Source: HRBIN01 sp038891515 (GTDB taxonomy: Archaea; Thermoproteota; Nitrososphaeria_A; Caldarchaeales; Caldarchaeaceae). Taken from it: 10,321 bases of DNA. Made by a program: the position numbers and the translations under genes. The number at the start of each line of letters is the position of its first letter. Positions within the stretch are counted from its first letter, which is position 1. The notes beneath the pieces were generated by a model that did not search any database, had not been told where the DNA came from, and saw only the letters and a list, made by a program, of their open reading frames with translations. This document shows, piece by piece, positions 1 through 6,471 of this stretch. The stretch spans positions 1 through 10,321 of the forward strand of contig JAWAEB010000057.1 of NCBI GenBank assembly GCA_038891515.1. The letters are read 5' to 3'.

Positions 1-142
1 GGTCTGACTGATTTTTTCTTCTGATATGATGGTATTGCCTTTACTCTAGAATGGTTTATAAAGGGATAAATCTGTAAAAGAACAGACCTCCAAACAAAAC
101 CAGTTAAAAGATAAACCTACACAACCCTAACTTGACAGTCTC
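1..142 (-). mobile_element. Probable end of an insertion sequence, cut by the window edge
   Basis: An 18-base end (see the repeat at 125-142) matches the end of the transposase-bearing element at the right edge of the window. If it is a real IS end, the element runs leftward out of the window. Inside it, a TATA-like box on the minus strand (about 53-64, core TTTATAAA) would drive leftward transcription. Two minus-strand frames stay open from about 45 to the edge, but neither has an ATG, GTG or TTG start in view, so the transposase either begins beyond the edge or is decayed. The stretch is very AT-rich compared with the genes. No transposase motif is visible here, so the call rests on the inverted repeat alone. 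Confidence 0.35.
125..142 (-). repeat. Candidate terminal inverted repeat, left element
   Basis: Read inward on the minus strand the sequence is GAGACTGTCAAGTTAGGG. It matches 15 of 18 bases of the inward-reading end at 10164-10181 (GGGACTGTCAACTTAGGC). Ends of the form G-x-x-A-CTGT resemble IS6-family terminal repeats. The match is meaningful because the partner sits exactly where an IS end is expected, just outside a transposase C-terminus. Confidence 0.45.
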
Positions 143-547
143 AATTCCTCCGTAGAGGATTTAACGAGTTTAAGATAACACCATCGACGAGGGGCTGGAA
201 GAGGCTGTCCAGCAGCTCAAGGGGTATGTGGGAAGGCTCACATGCTACTGTGTGTGAGACGCAAAAACCGTCATGAAAACCGTCATGAAGTGTTAGGCAG
301 CACCATTAGAGAAGGGGAGAATACTTGATGAGCTGAAAAATCCTGCTAGGCAGAAGCAGGAGGAATTGTGCAAGGTGGAGTGAAATAAAAAGAGGCACTG
401 GTCTGAACAGTAAGGTCCTCCCTGTCGCGCTTGGCACACTCAAGCGTGCTATGCTTGTAGATGCAGACATCGGATATGATAAGTGATCCTTTCAAGAGAA
501 GAGTTGTCCCTAACCCAATAGTTAATATCCCTCTCTTGCTTCTATGT
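143..547. other. Gene-poor, AT-rich region with decayed-looking reading frames
   Basis: No intact gene is visible in these 405 bases. Two short plus-strand frames have coding-like composition but no proper start: about 165-256, rich in E, Q, L and K and ending TGCTACTGTGTGTGA, and 297-382, containing LDELKNPARQKQEEL and ending in TGA. They lie in the same reading frame, separated by stops. They could be the remains of a charged, helical protein eroded after IS insertion, or chance. A perfect 12-bp tandem repeat lies between them. No tRNA or convincing C/D-box RNA was seen. Confidence 0.4.
264..289. repeat. 12-bp perfect tandem repeat, about 2.2 copies
   Basis: The unit AAAACCGTCATG occurs twice in a row without mismatch (264-275 and 276-287), followed by AA of a third copy. 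It lies in the gene-poor left region between the two decayed-looking frames. The unit length is a multiple of three, so it would be compatible with former coding sequence. No function can be assigned. Confidence 0.9.
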
Positions 548-1165
548 CTACCCCTCGAAATATATTTTGAGGAACGGTGCCATGGACTGCAGAACTTTAC
601 TCTCTCCTTTCTGGAGATGCTCTTCGAAGGTTGTACGTGGGACGCATTTGGCCTCGGCCAGCTGGGCCACTGTTATTCCTCTCAGCACCCTATAGTATCC
701 ATTGTCAAGGGCTTCCACGAGGACCTGCAGTTGCTTCCCAGTCAGTCCTGCCAGTAGACTGGAGAGGGAGATCGGAAAAATGTTTTGGGCCACTTCACCG
801 TTCAGTCTTTTCCTCAATATGATGTGGTTCTCACCCATACTGTCTAGGGTTTTGAAGAGTTTCTTTAGCTGTGAGCCATCGAAAGCAAAGACTCTGTGGT
901 GCTCCCATCCTTCACGATATGTTATCGGATTGACGCTGAGGCAGAAATGTCTTTGAACGCACTCATCTACAGCCATGATTCTCGCCTTCCTCATCACTCT
1001 ATGGCAGGTACAGTCTACTCCCGAGGCTACAGCTAGGACCCGGCCGGTGTCACCATCAAAGCTCCTATGCCTCACACGCCCGCCCACATCAAGCACAAGC
1101 CCCCTCAGAGCCCTCATAACCCCGGCCACCTCCTCAGGCCTGCCCCTCACATCAAAAACATCCAC
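548..1165 (-). CDS. HTH_10 (bacterio-opsin-activator type) transcriptional regulator
   Basis: The 205-residue protein ends in an HTH_10 domain at about residues 141-194. This opens with LTGKQLQVLVEAL, followed by the family pattern of a GYY turn, an R-G-hydrophobic-T segment and a helix-turn-helix (VAQLAEAKCVPRTTFEEHL). Such proteins are archaeal DNA-binding regulators with a variable N-terminal sensor part. Here the N-terminal half carries clustered possible metal or redox ligands: C52, C54 and H55, then C69, H73 and C75. This hints at a sensing function, but that is inference. The start is GTG at 1165, because a stop lies five codons upstream in frame. A TATA-like sequence at 1182-1190 places transcription start near that GTG. 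The target genes are unknown; the SnoaL and cupin genes next door are candidates by position only. Confidence 0.82.
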   Translation of the reverse strand: MDVFDVRGRPEEVAGVMRALRGLVLDVGGRVRHRSFDGDTGRVLAVASGVDCTCHRVMRKARIMAVDECVQRHFCLSVNPITYREGWEHHRVFAFDGSQLKKLFKTLDSMGENHIILRKRLNGEVAQNIFPISLSSLLAGLTGKQLQVLVEALDNGYYRVLRGITVAQLAEAKCVPRTTFEEHLQKGESKVLQSMAPFLKIYFEG

Positions 1166-1181
1166 CCTCTCGTTACACTAG

Positions 1182-1190
1182 GATATTATG
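1182..1190 (-). promoter_or_regulatory. TATA-like promoter of the HTH_10 regulator
   Basis: The minus strand reads CATAATATC about 20-26 nt upstream of the GTG start at 1165. That is the archaeal TATA spacing for a leaderless or nearly leaderless transcript. The remaining gap up to 1379 shows no gene that can be supported. Confidence 0.4.
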
Positions 1191-1379
1191 GTGATGTGGG
1201 GAAATCTCTCCGAAACCATGTTAAACGGGCAGCAGTGATGCCTTATCTTGAAAACAACTTCGTACACAAGCCAGTAGAGGTGGAGTAGATAATATGGATG
1301 CAACCGTCGTAGGATTTATGTATATTTGAGCCTATCTATTCCGGAACTGCTGAAGGACGCACTTCATAATTGGTAGGAG

Positions 1380-1748
1380 CTAGTCTTGTATTGCGCCGAC
1401 TTGACGTAACATTCCCAGCTCGTCATAGTTTTCCCACTCTTCTATAATCTTCCCATCCCTAAATCTCATGATGCCTATAGTCCTTATGGATATCTTCCTG
1501 TTTGTGGGAGGCAGTCCCAACAGCTCACCCTTATGAGTCCCCGATACTGTCATACGATAGCATAGCCTATCACCAGAGGTGAATATCTCATCCACATGGA
1601 TATGCATGTCAGGGAAAGCCGCCATCATCTCACCATTTCCATGATAGAGAAAGCCCTTGTCATAGAGCTCATCTATAAAATCTAGGTCTCTACGATTGTA
1701 TGAATCAACCGCCTTGCGTACGGCTCTTTCCATTTCAACCGCTGACAT
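1380..1748 (-). CDS. SnoaL-like (NTF2-fold) polyketide-cyclase/ester-cyclase family protein
   Basis: This 122-residue protein has the hallmarks of the SnoaL-like ester cyclase family: a YNRRDLDFIDELY N-terminal helix, an AFPDMHIHVDEIF strand (about residues 44-56), a GTHKGELLGLPPTNRKI segment (about 70-86) and the ending RFRDGKIIEEWENYDELGMLRQVG. Family members form a small alpha+beta barrel pocket; many are uncharacterised and their substrates differ. The substrate here is unknown. The segment between the YHG motif and AFPDM is shorter than I would expect for the family, so the mouth of the pocket may differ. The start is ATG, with a TATA box 23-32 nt upstream, implying a leaderless mRNA. 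It is divergent from the cupin gene. Confidence 0.8.
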   Translation of the reverse strand: MSAVEMERAVRKAVDSYNRRDLDFIDELYDKGFLYHGNGEMMAAFPDMHIHVDEIFTSGDRLCYRMTVSGTHKGELLGLPPTNRKISIRTIGIMRFRDGKIIEEWENYDELGMLRQVGAIQD

Positions 1749-1770
1749 GCAGTTGGGTAGCCCGTTTGAC

Positions 1771-1780
1771 TATTATATCT
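1771..1780 (-). promoter_or_regulatory. TATA box of the SnoaL-like gene
   Basis: The minus strand reads AGATATAATA, centred about 27 nt upstream of the ATG at 1748. This is the expected distance if transcription begins at the start codon, so the mRNA is probably leaderless. Confidence 0.6.
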
Positions 1781-1790
1781 AGTGTAGCTA

Positions 1791-1800
1791 CTTAAAAAAG
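1791..1800 (+). promoter_or_regulatory. TATA-like promoter of the cupin gene
   Basis: CTTAAAAAAG lies about 50 nt upstream of the cupin ATG at 1845, predicting a start near 1820-1825 and a leader of about 20-25 nt. A purine-rich GGATGG 6-11 nt before the ATG may act as a weak ribosome binding site. It sits only about 10 bp from the TATA box of the divergent SnoaL gene, so the two promoters are back to back and could share regulation. Confidence 0.45.
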
Positions 1801-1844
1801 GGTTAGCTGCCTACCCTCAATAGGGTCACGTAGGATGGTTTACC

Positions 1845-2207
1845 ATGTCTATTAAGAACAAACGGATAGACTCACCGGATGAGGTGAGAAGCTTCGAGAA
1901 CGGAAAACTCGAGATAGTGAACATAGGTGGGATTTCGGTCATGCGGCAGATCTTCCAGCCCGGATGGAAGTGGTCCAAGTCCGTTAAACCCATTGTGAAG
2001 ACCGAGAGCTGCCAGTCACATCACATAGGTTATATCATATCAGGCCGACTCAAGGTGGTGTCTGTCGATGGTAAAGAGACTGAGTTGCAGCCTGGAAGCG
2101 TCTACGAGATCATGCCCGGCCACGATGCTTGGGTTGTGGGAGCGGAGCCGTTCATAGCCTTGGAGCTCTCCCAAGACACTGTGGCCAAATACGCCAAAGC
2201 CCGCTAG
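1845..2207 (+). CDS. Small single-domain cupin protein
   Basis: This 120-residue protein is a single cupin beta-barrel. Cupin motif 1 is seen around residues 55-70 (CQSHHIGYIISGRLKV), with H59 and H60 as likely metal ligands. Motif 2 is at about 83-97 (PGSVYEIMPGHDAWV), with H93 as a further ligand. The start SPDEVRSFENGKLEIVNIG and the FQPGWKWSKSVKPIV segment fit a widespread family of small uncharacterised cupins also common in bacteria. The substrate is unknown; it could be an enzyme or a ligand-binding protein. It starts at ATG, is divergent from the SnoaL gene, and its last 4 bases overlap the end of the convergent cyclo-ligase gene. Confidence 0.85.
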   Translation: MSIKNKRIDSPDEVRSFENGKLEIVNIGGISVMRQIFQPGWKWSKSVKPIVKTESCQSHHIGYIISGRLKVVSVDGKETELQPGSVYEIMPGHDAWVVGAEPFIALELSQDTVAKYAKAR

Positions 2208-2920
2208 GTTTTCCGCCTGCGGTACATCTCTGCCAGTAGTGGTATCCCCGCCAGTTTTTGGGGTTTGAGCATCTCCCATATTACCCCATGTGGCTTTGGC
2301 TGCCTAGGGCATCCTAAAACCACTGTGTTGGTGAAGATTTTATCCACGGGCAGGTCATAGGCTGTGTGGGGTATCATATCAACCAGCTGCAGGTCATGCA
2401 CAGAAGTGTAGACCGGTGTATCCTCGTCTACGGCTCCCACCTCTCTTAGAATAGCATACTCCAGCTCGGCGTATCCCTCACCCTTACCCAGCCTCCACCC
2501 ATCCCTAGAGACAGCAACAGAACCTAAAACCACGAGATCTATCTTGGGAAAACGGCTGGGCTCGACACTTTTAGCCAGCTTATACATGCCTCCGATGGTT
2601 GATGCACGTCTAATCATCCGCTGTGGTACAGACCCGCCCCTCAACATGAGAAATCCATGCCTGATCCTAGGTGTGGGCATGACAAGTGTCTTCCCATCCA
2701 TGATGGTCATTTCCCTCACAGGCCGTTGGGGAGAGTCGGGGTTAACCTTTACCACCTCGGCCCGACGGTAAGCTTCAGAGTCCCTGAGGAGGTTGGCCGC
2801 CTTCTCAGCACCCGCGAAATTTGGTATCCTGCCGAGAACAGGTTTGGGAAATCTTGTTACGCCGCCCTCCTCGAGCCTCTTCCACACATACCTGCGGATG
2901 GCTTCCTTCTCCTCCCCCAA
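2204..2920 (-). CDS. 5-formyltetrahydrofolate cyclo-ligase family protein
   Basis: This 238-residue protein belongs to the 5-formyl-THF cyclo-ligase (MTHFS) family, which converts 5-formyl-THF to 5,10-methenyl-THF using ATP. The strongest evidence is the glycine-rich nucleotide/folate loop DGWRLGKGEGYAELEYAILRE (starting near residue 140), with DLVVLGSVAVS just before it. This is followed by PVYTSVHDLQLVD and DLPVDKIFTNTVVL, as in the archaeal MTHFS-like branch. Where bacterial enzymes have GYYD, this has GYAELEYA, so activity on folates is inferred, not shown. The start is TTG, 11 bp after the topoisomerase stop codon, preceded by a strong GGGGAG ribosome binding site. It is therefore probably cotranscribed with topoisomerase IB. 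It converges with the cupin gene, overlapping by 4 bp. Confidence 0.82.
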   Translation of the reverse strand: MGEEKEAIRRYVWKRLEEGGVTRFPKPVLGRIPNFAGAEKAANLLRDSEAYRRAEVVKVNPDSPQRPVREMTIMDGKTLVMPTPRIRHGFLMLRGGSVPQRMIRRASTIGGMYKLAKSVEPSRFPKIDLVVLGSVAVSRDGWRLGKGEGYAELEYAILREVGAVDEDTPVYTSVHDLQLVDMIPHTAYDLPVDKIFTNTVVLGCPRQPKPHGVIWEMLKPQKLAGIPLLAEMYRRRKT

Positions 2921-2925
2921 AAACT

Positions 2926-2933
2926 GCTCCCCT
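2926..2933 (-). promoter_or_regulatory. Ribosome binding site that supports the TTG start of the cyclo-ligase gene
   Basis: The minus strand reads AGGGGAGC, ending 5 nt before the TTG at 2920 and overlapping the TAG stop of the topoisomerase gene. It is one of the clearer Shine-Dalgarno sequences in the window. Its presence fits an internal operon gene, unlike the leaderless first genes, and it supports TTG as the true start. Confidence 0.6.
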
Positions 2934-4563
2934 AGCTGACTGCGGCAGCCTCTAGGTGGGGCGCCGGCGTACCCAGCTCGGTCTGAAACTCCTTCACACT
3001 CGCCTTTTTAACCCAATCGAACTTTCTCTGGAGACTAGCTGAATAGATCCGCCGCCAATCCATCCTCACCAGTAGCCCCCAAGCCTTGTAGACCCTTGGG
3101 TCTATGTAGTTCCGCAGGGATGTGTTGAGATTGTAGTCTCTCGTCTTCAGAGCTAGCTCAAGATTATACTTGGACTTCTCCAGCCTCCCCATCAGCCGAG
3201 CTAGTGATTTCATCTTCTTTTTCTTGCTGGACTTCAATTCCGCTATCTTGGACTCGATCCTCTTGACGGCCTCCTCCTTTTTGGCCAGCGAGTTCTCCCA
3301 GTTCTTCGGCGGTGCCCTCTTATGGTTACATGTGACCGCTGCATTGAGGTTTGCCAGCTTGGCATAGTAGAGCGCCGCATGTTCCGACTTCCTTGCCCTC
3401 TCAAGAGGTGTCTGCCTGAGACTCTCCTTCACGACTTCTGTGGCGAGATATGTTCTGAAGACCTTAGCCGTGAGCCCCTTCAGGATCTTGCCTAGGAAGC
3501 GGTTGACATCCCGGCTGGATATCCCGTCAAATATCTGCTCGTCGGGCCGCTTGCCGCTGAGCAGCTCCGAGAGGACACTATATACTTCAGGCGGCTCATT
3601 CCTGAGATCTATCCCCTTCTGCCACCTAACACTGTCCTTTCCTAGGAAATCCAGCTCCAGCTTTGTACCGTTAAGCTGTGCATGCTCCACCCTGAGTGTC
3701 GTGGCCCCCACCGTGTCAGCCTCATCAGGGTCCTTCTCATCACCCACCCTGAGGGCAAGCCTGTCTATGAGATAGCACGCCATAGCTATCTTACGTGTAC
3801 GTGGATCATCCGACTTGAGAGCTTTCATAATCTCAGCCCTCACAACCTCTATATGCTTCCCCAGCTTCAGGGCCTTATCATACTTCTCCCTATCACGTCT
3901 CTGCCTGATAGTAGCTGTGTCGGAGAGCCAGACATACTTCTCCTTACCAGTTAGCTTATCATCCCACCGTGCAAGCCACATAGAGTTATGGTCATGGATT
4001 ATCCCGCCCCAATTGCCTGGAGGTATAGGCGCATCTTCGCCGAGATTGAGTGTTATATCCTCCTGACCCACTCTCGGCTTCCACCTACCGCGTAGCGGGT
4101 GGTTACCCCTACCCATGAAGATGCCAGGCGGCTCCACCATCCAGTTGGATACTTCGAACCTCTTCCCATCCACCACGGCATAACCGTAGACGCTCTTCAG
4201 CTCCTCCCTTCTCCTCTTTCTCTCAGCCGAGAGCTTCTTCCGGTACTCTGGGTCGTTCCTCAGCTGTCTCTCCCTATCCACATATTGGAAGACCTCGCTG
4301 AAATCTATCTCATCTATTGAGGCGTCTCTGAATCTTTTATCGAATGTCTTTAGGAAGTCTGAGAGGAAGTTGGCTATGAAGACTGGTTCTTTCACGTATG
4401 GCGTGTCCTTCTTCAGGGCCCATGCATAGGCCATCTCCTCCTGCAGGGGTGTCATTATTACCCGCTCACCTCTTATGGCTAGGCCTAGTCCTTTAGGCTC
4501 GTACGGCGGCGGTATGGCCACGCCGTTATGTAGAAGGGTCTTCCACTTCCTCATGCCTGTCAC
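2932..4563 (-). CDS. topIB: DNA topoisomerase IB (eukaryote type)
   Basis: This enzyme relaxes positive and negative supercoils by transient single-strand cleavage through a 3'-phosphotyrosine, without ATP. The 543-residue protein follows eukaryotic TOP1 from the core onward. Residues 6-24 (KWKTLLHNGVAIPPPYEPKG) match the start of the eukaryotic core; the long charged eukaryotic N-terminus is absent. All five catalytic residues are present: R272 in ALRVGDEKD, K309 in DFLGKDSVRW, R370 in TAKVFRTYLA, H414 in CNHKRAPPKNWE and Y486 in LRNYIDPRVYKAW. A short, Lys-rich coiled linker spans about 424-470. The end, RRIYSASLQRKFDWVKKA, matches the eukaryotic C-terminus and is followed by about 20 extra residues. 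The start is GTG at 4563, with ATG at 4554 as an alternative. It has its own TATA box and is probably cotranscribed with the cyclo-ligase. Among archaea this gene points to Thaumarchaeota or Aigarchaeota. Confidence 0.97.
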   Translation of the reverse strand: MTGMRKWKTLLHNGVAIPPPYEPKGLGLAIRGERVIMTPLQEEMAYAWALKKDTPYVKEPVFIANFLSDFLKTFDKRFRDASIDEIDFSEVFQYVDRERQLRNDPEYRKKLSAERKRRREELKSVYGYAVVDGKRFEVSNWMVEPPGIFMGRGNHPLRGRWKPRVGQEDITLNLGEDAPIPPGNWGGIIHDHNSMWLARWDDKLTGKEKYVWLSDTATIRQRRDREKYDKALKLGKHIEVVRAEIMKALKSDDPRTRKIAMACYLIDRLALRVGDEKDPDEADTVGATTLRVEHAQLNGTKLELDFLGKDSVRWQKGIDLRNEPPEVYSVLSELLSGKRPDEQIFDGISSRDVNRFLGKILKGLTAKVFRTYLATEVVKESLRQTPLERARKSEHAALYYAKLANLNAAVTCNHKRAPPKNWENSLAKKEEAVKRIESKIAELKSSKKKKMKSLARLMGRLEKSKYNLELALKTRDYNLNTSLRNYIDPRVYKAWGLLVRMDWRRIYSASLQRKFDWVKKASVKEFQTELGTPAPHLEAAAVS

Positions 4564-4600
4564 CCAAGCTCGGCGGTGTGCAGACTCGTTTTCAGACCGT

Positions 4601-4609
4601 CAATATAAG
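4601..4609 (-). promoter_or_regulatory. TATA box of the topoisomerase-cyclo-ligase operon
   Basis: The minus strand reads CTTATATTG in the 58-bp gap between EndoQ and the topoisomerase gene. It predicts transcription start near 4580, leaving a leader of about 15-20 nt before the GTG at 4563. This suggests that topoisomerase is not solely dependent on EndoQ transcription. Confidence 0.5.
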
Positions 4610-4621
4610 CCTCAGCCCCTA

Positions 4622-5887
4622 CTAACGTCCCAGCCGCCTCAGCCTGCCATACACTCCGTCATACCCTGGAGTTATCTCCAGCTTACCCTCCCTCATCAGC
4701 CTTATGAGGTGGGCCAGCTCAGGACCAGCCTCCATTCCTATGGTCTCAATGGGCGTGTCTAGGAGTATGGTGAATTCATTGCCCAGCCGGCCTGTTAACC
4801 TCTCATATAAGGTCCAGACCCTCCGGGACATCAGCTTACCCTCCACTACTGTGTCCAGACCTGCTGAGATTGCTATCAGCTCCTGTAGGGGGATGACAGT
4901 CCTGAAGTCTACGGCTCTCTCAGGCCTGTAACCCGGCTCCCTATCTGCCAGCTCCTCAACCCTATCCTCCACACCTTTGGTAAGCTTTCTCCCACATACC
5001 GGACACCTGTATCCAAGCCTCCTCGACTCCGAAGGGCTGAGCGGGCCGACACCACAGTCCCTGTGGCCTGACCAGTGGTATTTACCGTATGCTGGCGGCA
5101 CCTCCAAGGTCATTACAACCCGGCTCCTATCCCTCCCACGTACGGCGTCCACCAGCTCATCATAAGCTAGTTTGCTTACCTCAAATACAACGGCCTCCCT
5201 CCCAATCCTGTAGGGATATGGGCTGTGGGCGTCTGAGCTGCTTAGGAGCATGTAGTTGTCGAGCCAGCTAACCCTCCAGTTCATCGGCGGGTCGCTGCTC
5301 AGCCCGGTCTCAATAGCGTGAATATGCTTGGTCATATCCTCATAGCATTCATCAACGCTGTCAACGCCTCCAAAAGCTCCGAAGATAGACCACCATGGAG
5401 TCCAAGCATGGGCTGGGAAGATGAAGTTGTCGGGGGAGAGCTCCATCACAGACTCCACTAGATGGGCGGGAGTCATGTTAAGCACAGGGCGCCCGTCAGC
5501 CTCTAGGTTGCCATAGCCCCTCAGCACATCTCTGACGGACTCTGCCATCTCAAGGTCATGCATTAGAATTACATGGTGTATACGCCGCGCCTTCCCACCA
5601 TAGCTGTGTACTGTGGCCACCTCTGTCTGCGCCAGAAAGTGCACGCCTGAGTGGGGGTCATGCTTGGGCAGGTATAGTCCACTACCCCCATCCTCTAGCA
5701 GGCCCGCGCGCAGCTCCTCCAGCCACCTAGGGTGAAGCGCATCACCTGTACCCACTACATTCAGCCCCTTCATCCTTGCAAATACTGTTATTTCCCGCAG
5801 GTTCATCCTCGTCGAGGTGGCTGCCGAAAACCTACTATGTATCTGGAGGTCTGCGATAACCCTCAGCGCATCTTCACCCCCTCCCAC
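4622..5887 (-). CDS. endoQ: Endonuclease Q (EndoQ), PHP-domain DNA repair nuclease
   Basis: EndoQ nicks DNA immediately 5' of deaminated bases (uracil, hypoxanthine, xanthine) and abasic sites. The 421 residues are close to the length of the characterised archaeal enzymes. A PHP metal site is visible: D13 and H17 in IADLQIHSRFS, D49 and H52 in GTGDALHPRW, E89, H104/H105 in RRIHHVIL, H160 in PAHAWTPWW, and D219 and H221 in SSSDAHSP. Other family blocks are YGNLEADGRPVL, AIETGLSSDPPMNWR and RIGREAVVF. A zinc-binding insert follows, with H275 and C278 in SGHRDCGV and C295 and C298 in RCPVCGRKL; GVEDRVEELADR comes next. The first PHP histidine is glutamine (Q15). The start is GTG at 5887, with no better in-frame start before IADLQIHS. 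It is divergent from the AAG glycosylase, with which it shares an AT-rich promoter region. Confidence 0.93.
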   Translation of the reverse strand: MGGGEDALRVIADLQIHSRFSAATSTRMNLREITVFARMKGLNVVGTGDALHPRWLEELRAGLLEDGGSGLYLPKHDPHSGVHFLAQTEVATVHSYGGKARRIHHVILMHDLEMAESVRDVLRGYGNLEADGRPVLNMTPAHLVESVMELSPDNFIFPAHAWTPWWSIFGAFGGVDSVDECYEDMTKHIHAIETGLSSDPPMNWRVSWLDNYMLLSSSDAHSPYPYRIGREAVVFEVSKLAYDELVDAVRGRDRSRVVMTLEVPPAYGKYHWSGHRDCGVGPLSPSESRRLGYRCPVCGRKLTKGVEDRVEELADREPGYRPERAVDFRTVIPLQELIAISAGLDTVVEGKLMSRRVWTLYERLTGRLGNEFTILLDTPIETIGMEAGPELAHLIRLMREGKLEITPGYDGVYGRLRRLGR

Positions 5888-5898
5888 ATTCGGTCCAC

Positions 5899-5915
5899 CC
5901 TATTAGTATTTTTTG
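5899..5915. promoter_or_regulatory. Shared, back-to-back promoter between EndoQ and the AAG glycosylase
   Basis: The only AT-rich tract between the two divergent genes is CCTATTAGTATTTTTTG. On the minus strand it contains AAAAAATACTAA, about 17-27 nt before the EndoQ GTG at 5887. On the plus strand, TATTAGTATTTTTT lies about 25-35 nt before the glycosylase ATG at 5938. Both distances suit TATA boxes of leaderless mRNAs, so one small element may serve both directions, which would link or mutually exclude the two transcription events. Confidence 0.5.
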
Positions 5916-5919
5916 CGGC

Positions 5920-6471
5920 GTGTGGCTGGCATCGGTGATGAATGGCCGTAGGCTGGGCCCCAGCTTCTATGACAGGGATGCTGTGGAGCTGGCCAAGAGC
6001 CTTCTTGGGAAGGTGCTGGTACGGGGTGGGGATGCGCCCTCCAAGCGGTGTAGGATTGTGGAGGTTGAGGCCTATGTGAGAGGAGACCCAGCCAACCATG
6101 CCTATAGGGGTATGACACCGCGGAACAGGAGCATGTTCGGGAAGCCGGGCACACTATACGTATACATGGTTCACAACAACCACTGCATGAACGTAGTGAG
6201 GGGCGGCGGTGAGGCTGTTCTCATCAGGTCAGCCGAGCCCCTGGAGAATATTGACGGGCCCACCGTAGGTCCCGGAAGGCTATGTAGGACTCTCGGTGTG
6301 GATAGAGGCTTGGACGGGATGGACCTGTGCACCTCCACAAGTATGTGGCTGGAGGATGATGGATACGTTGTGGGCGATATTGTCGCTGCTAGGAGGGTAG
6401 GGGTTACTAGGGGTAGGCGGAGGCTTCTCCGCTTTTATATACGTGGGAGCAGATGGGTTTCCAGACGCTAG
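5920..6471 (+). CDS. mpg: 3-methyladenine DNA glycosylase, AAG/MPG family
   Basis: The enzyme cuts alkylated purines (3-methyladenine, 7-methylguanine) and often hypoxanthine from DNA, leaving abasic sites. The 183-residue protein aligns with human AAG from RLGPSFYDRDAVELAKSLLG on. The catalytic glutamate is E50 in RIVEVEAYVRGD, with Y52 as part of the damage-flipping pocket. The motifs TPRNRSMFGKPGTLYVYMV (about 66-84), HCMNVV (with N91), AVLIRSAEPLE and GPGRLCRTLGVDRGLDGMDL complete the fold. GTG at 5920 is the longest start; ATG at 5938 begins just before the conserved part (MNGRRLGPSF) and fits the promoter spacing better, giving 177 residues. It converges with the cyclase gene, overlapping by 4 bp, and is divergent from EndoQ. 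Confidence 0.95.
   Translation: MWLASVMNGRRLGPSFYDRDAVELAKSLLGKVLVRGGDAPSKRCRIVEVEAYVRGDPANHAYRGMTPRNRSMFGKPGTLYVYMVHNNHCMNVVRGGGEAVLIRSAEPLENIDGPTVGPGRLCRTLGVDRGLDGMDLCTSTSMWLEDDGYVVGDIVAARRVGVTRGRRRLLRFYIRGSRWVSRR

Noticed and set aside
461..757. Plus-strand open frame of 98 codons
   Set aside because: Mostly antisense to the HTH_10 regulator, low-complexity hydrophobic start, no recognisable domain.
1190..1262. Possible C/D-box small RNA (two GTGATG motifs)
   Set aside because: The motifs are about 44 nt apart and there are no proper CTGA boxes at the expected positions.
1067..1288. Plus-strand open frame of 73 codons extending into the gap before the SnoaL gene
   Set aside because: Its first half is antisense to the regulator and Pro/His-rich; the tail has no recognised motif, and no promoter or ribosome binding site precedes it.
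1306..1380. Short plus-strand peptide ending LSIPELLKDALHNW
   Set aside because: It faintly resembles the start of a ribbon-helix-helix protein but stops after a few codons and has no good start codon; too short to support.
5903..6154. Minus-strand open frames opposite the glycosylase
   Set aside because: They are antisense shadows; the plus-strand frame has the full AAG family pattern.
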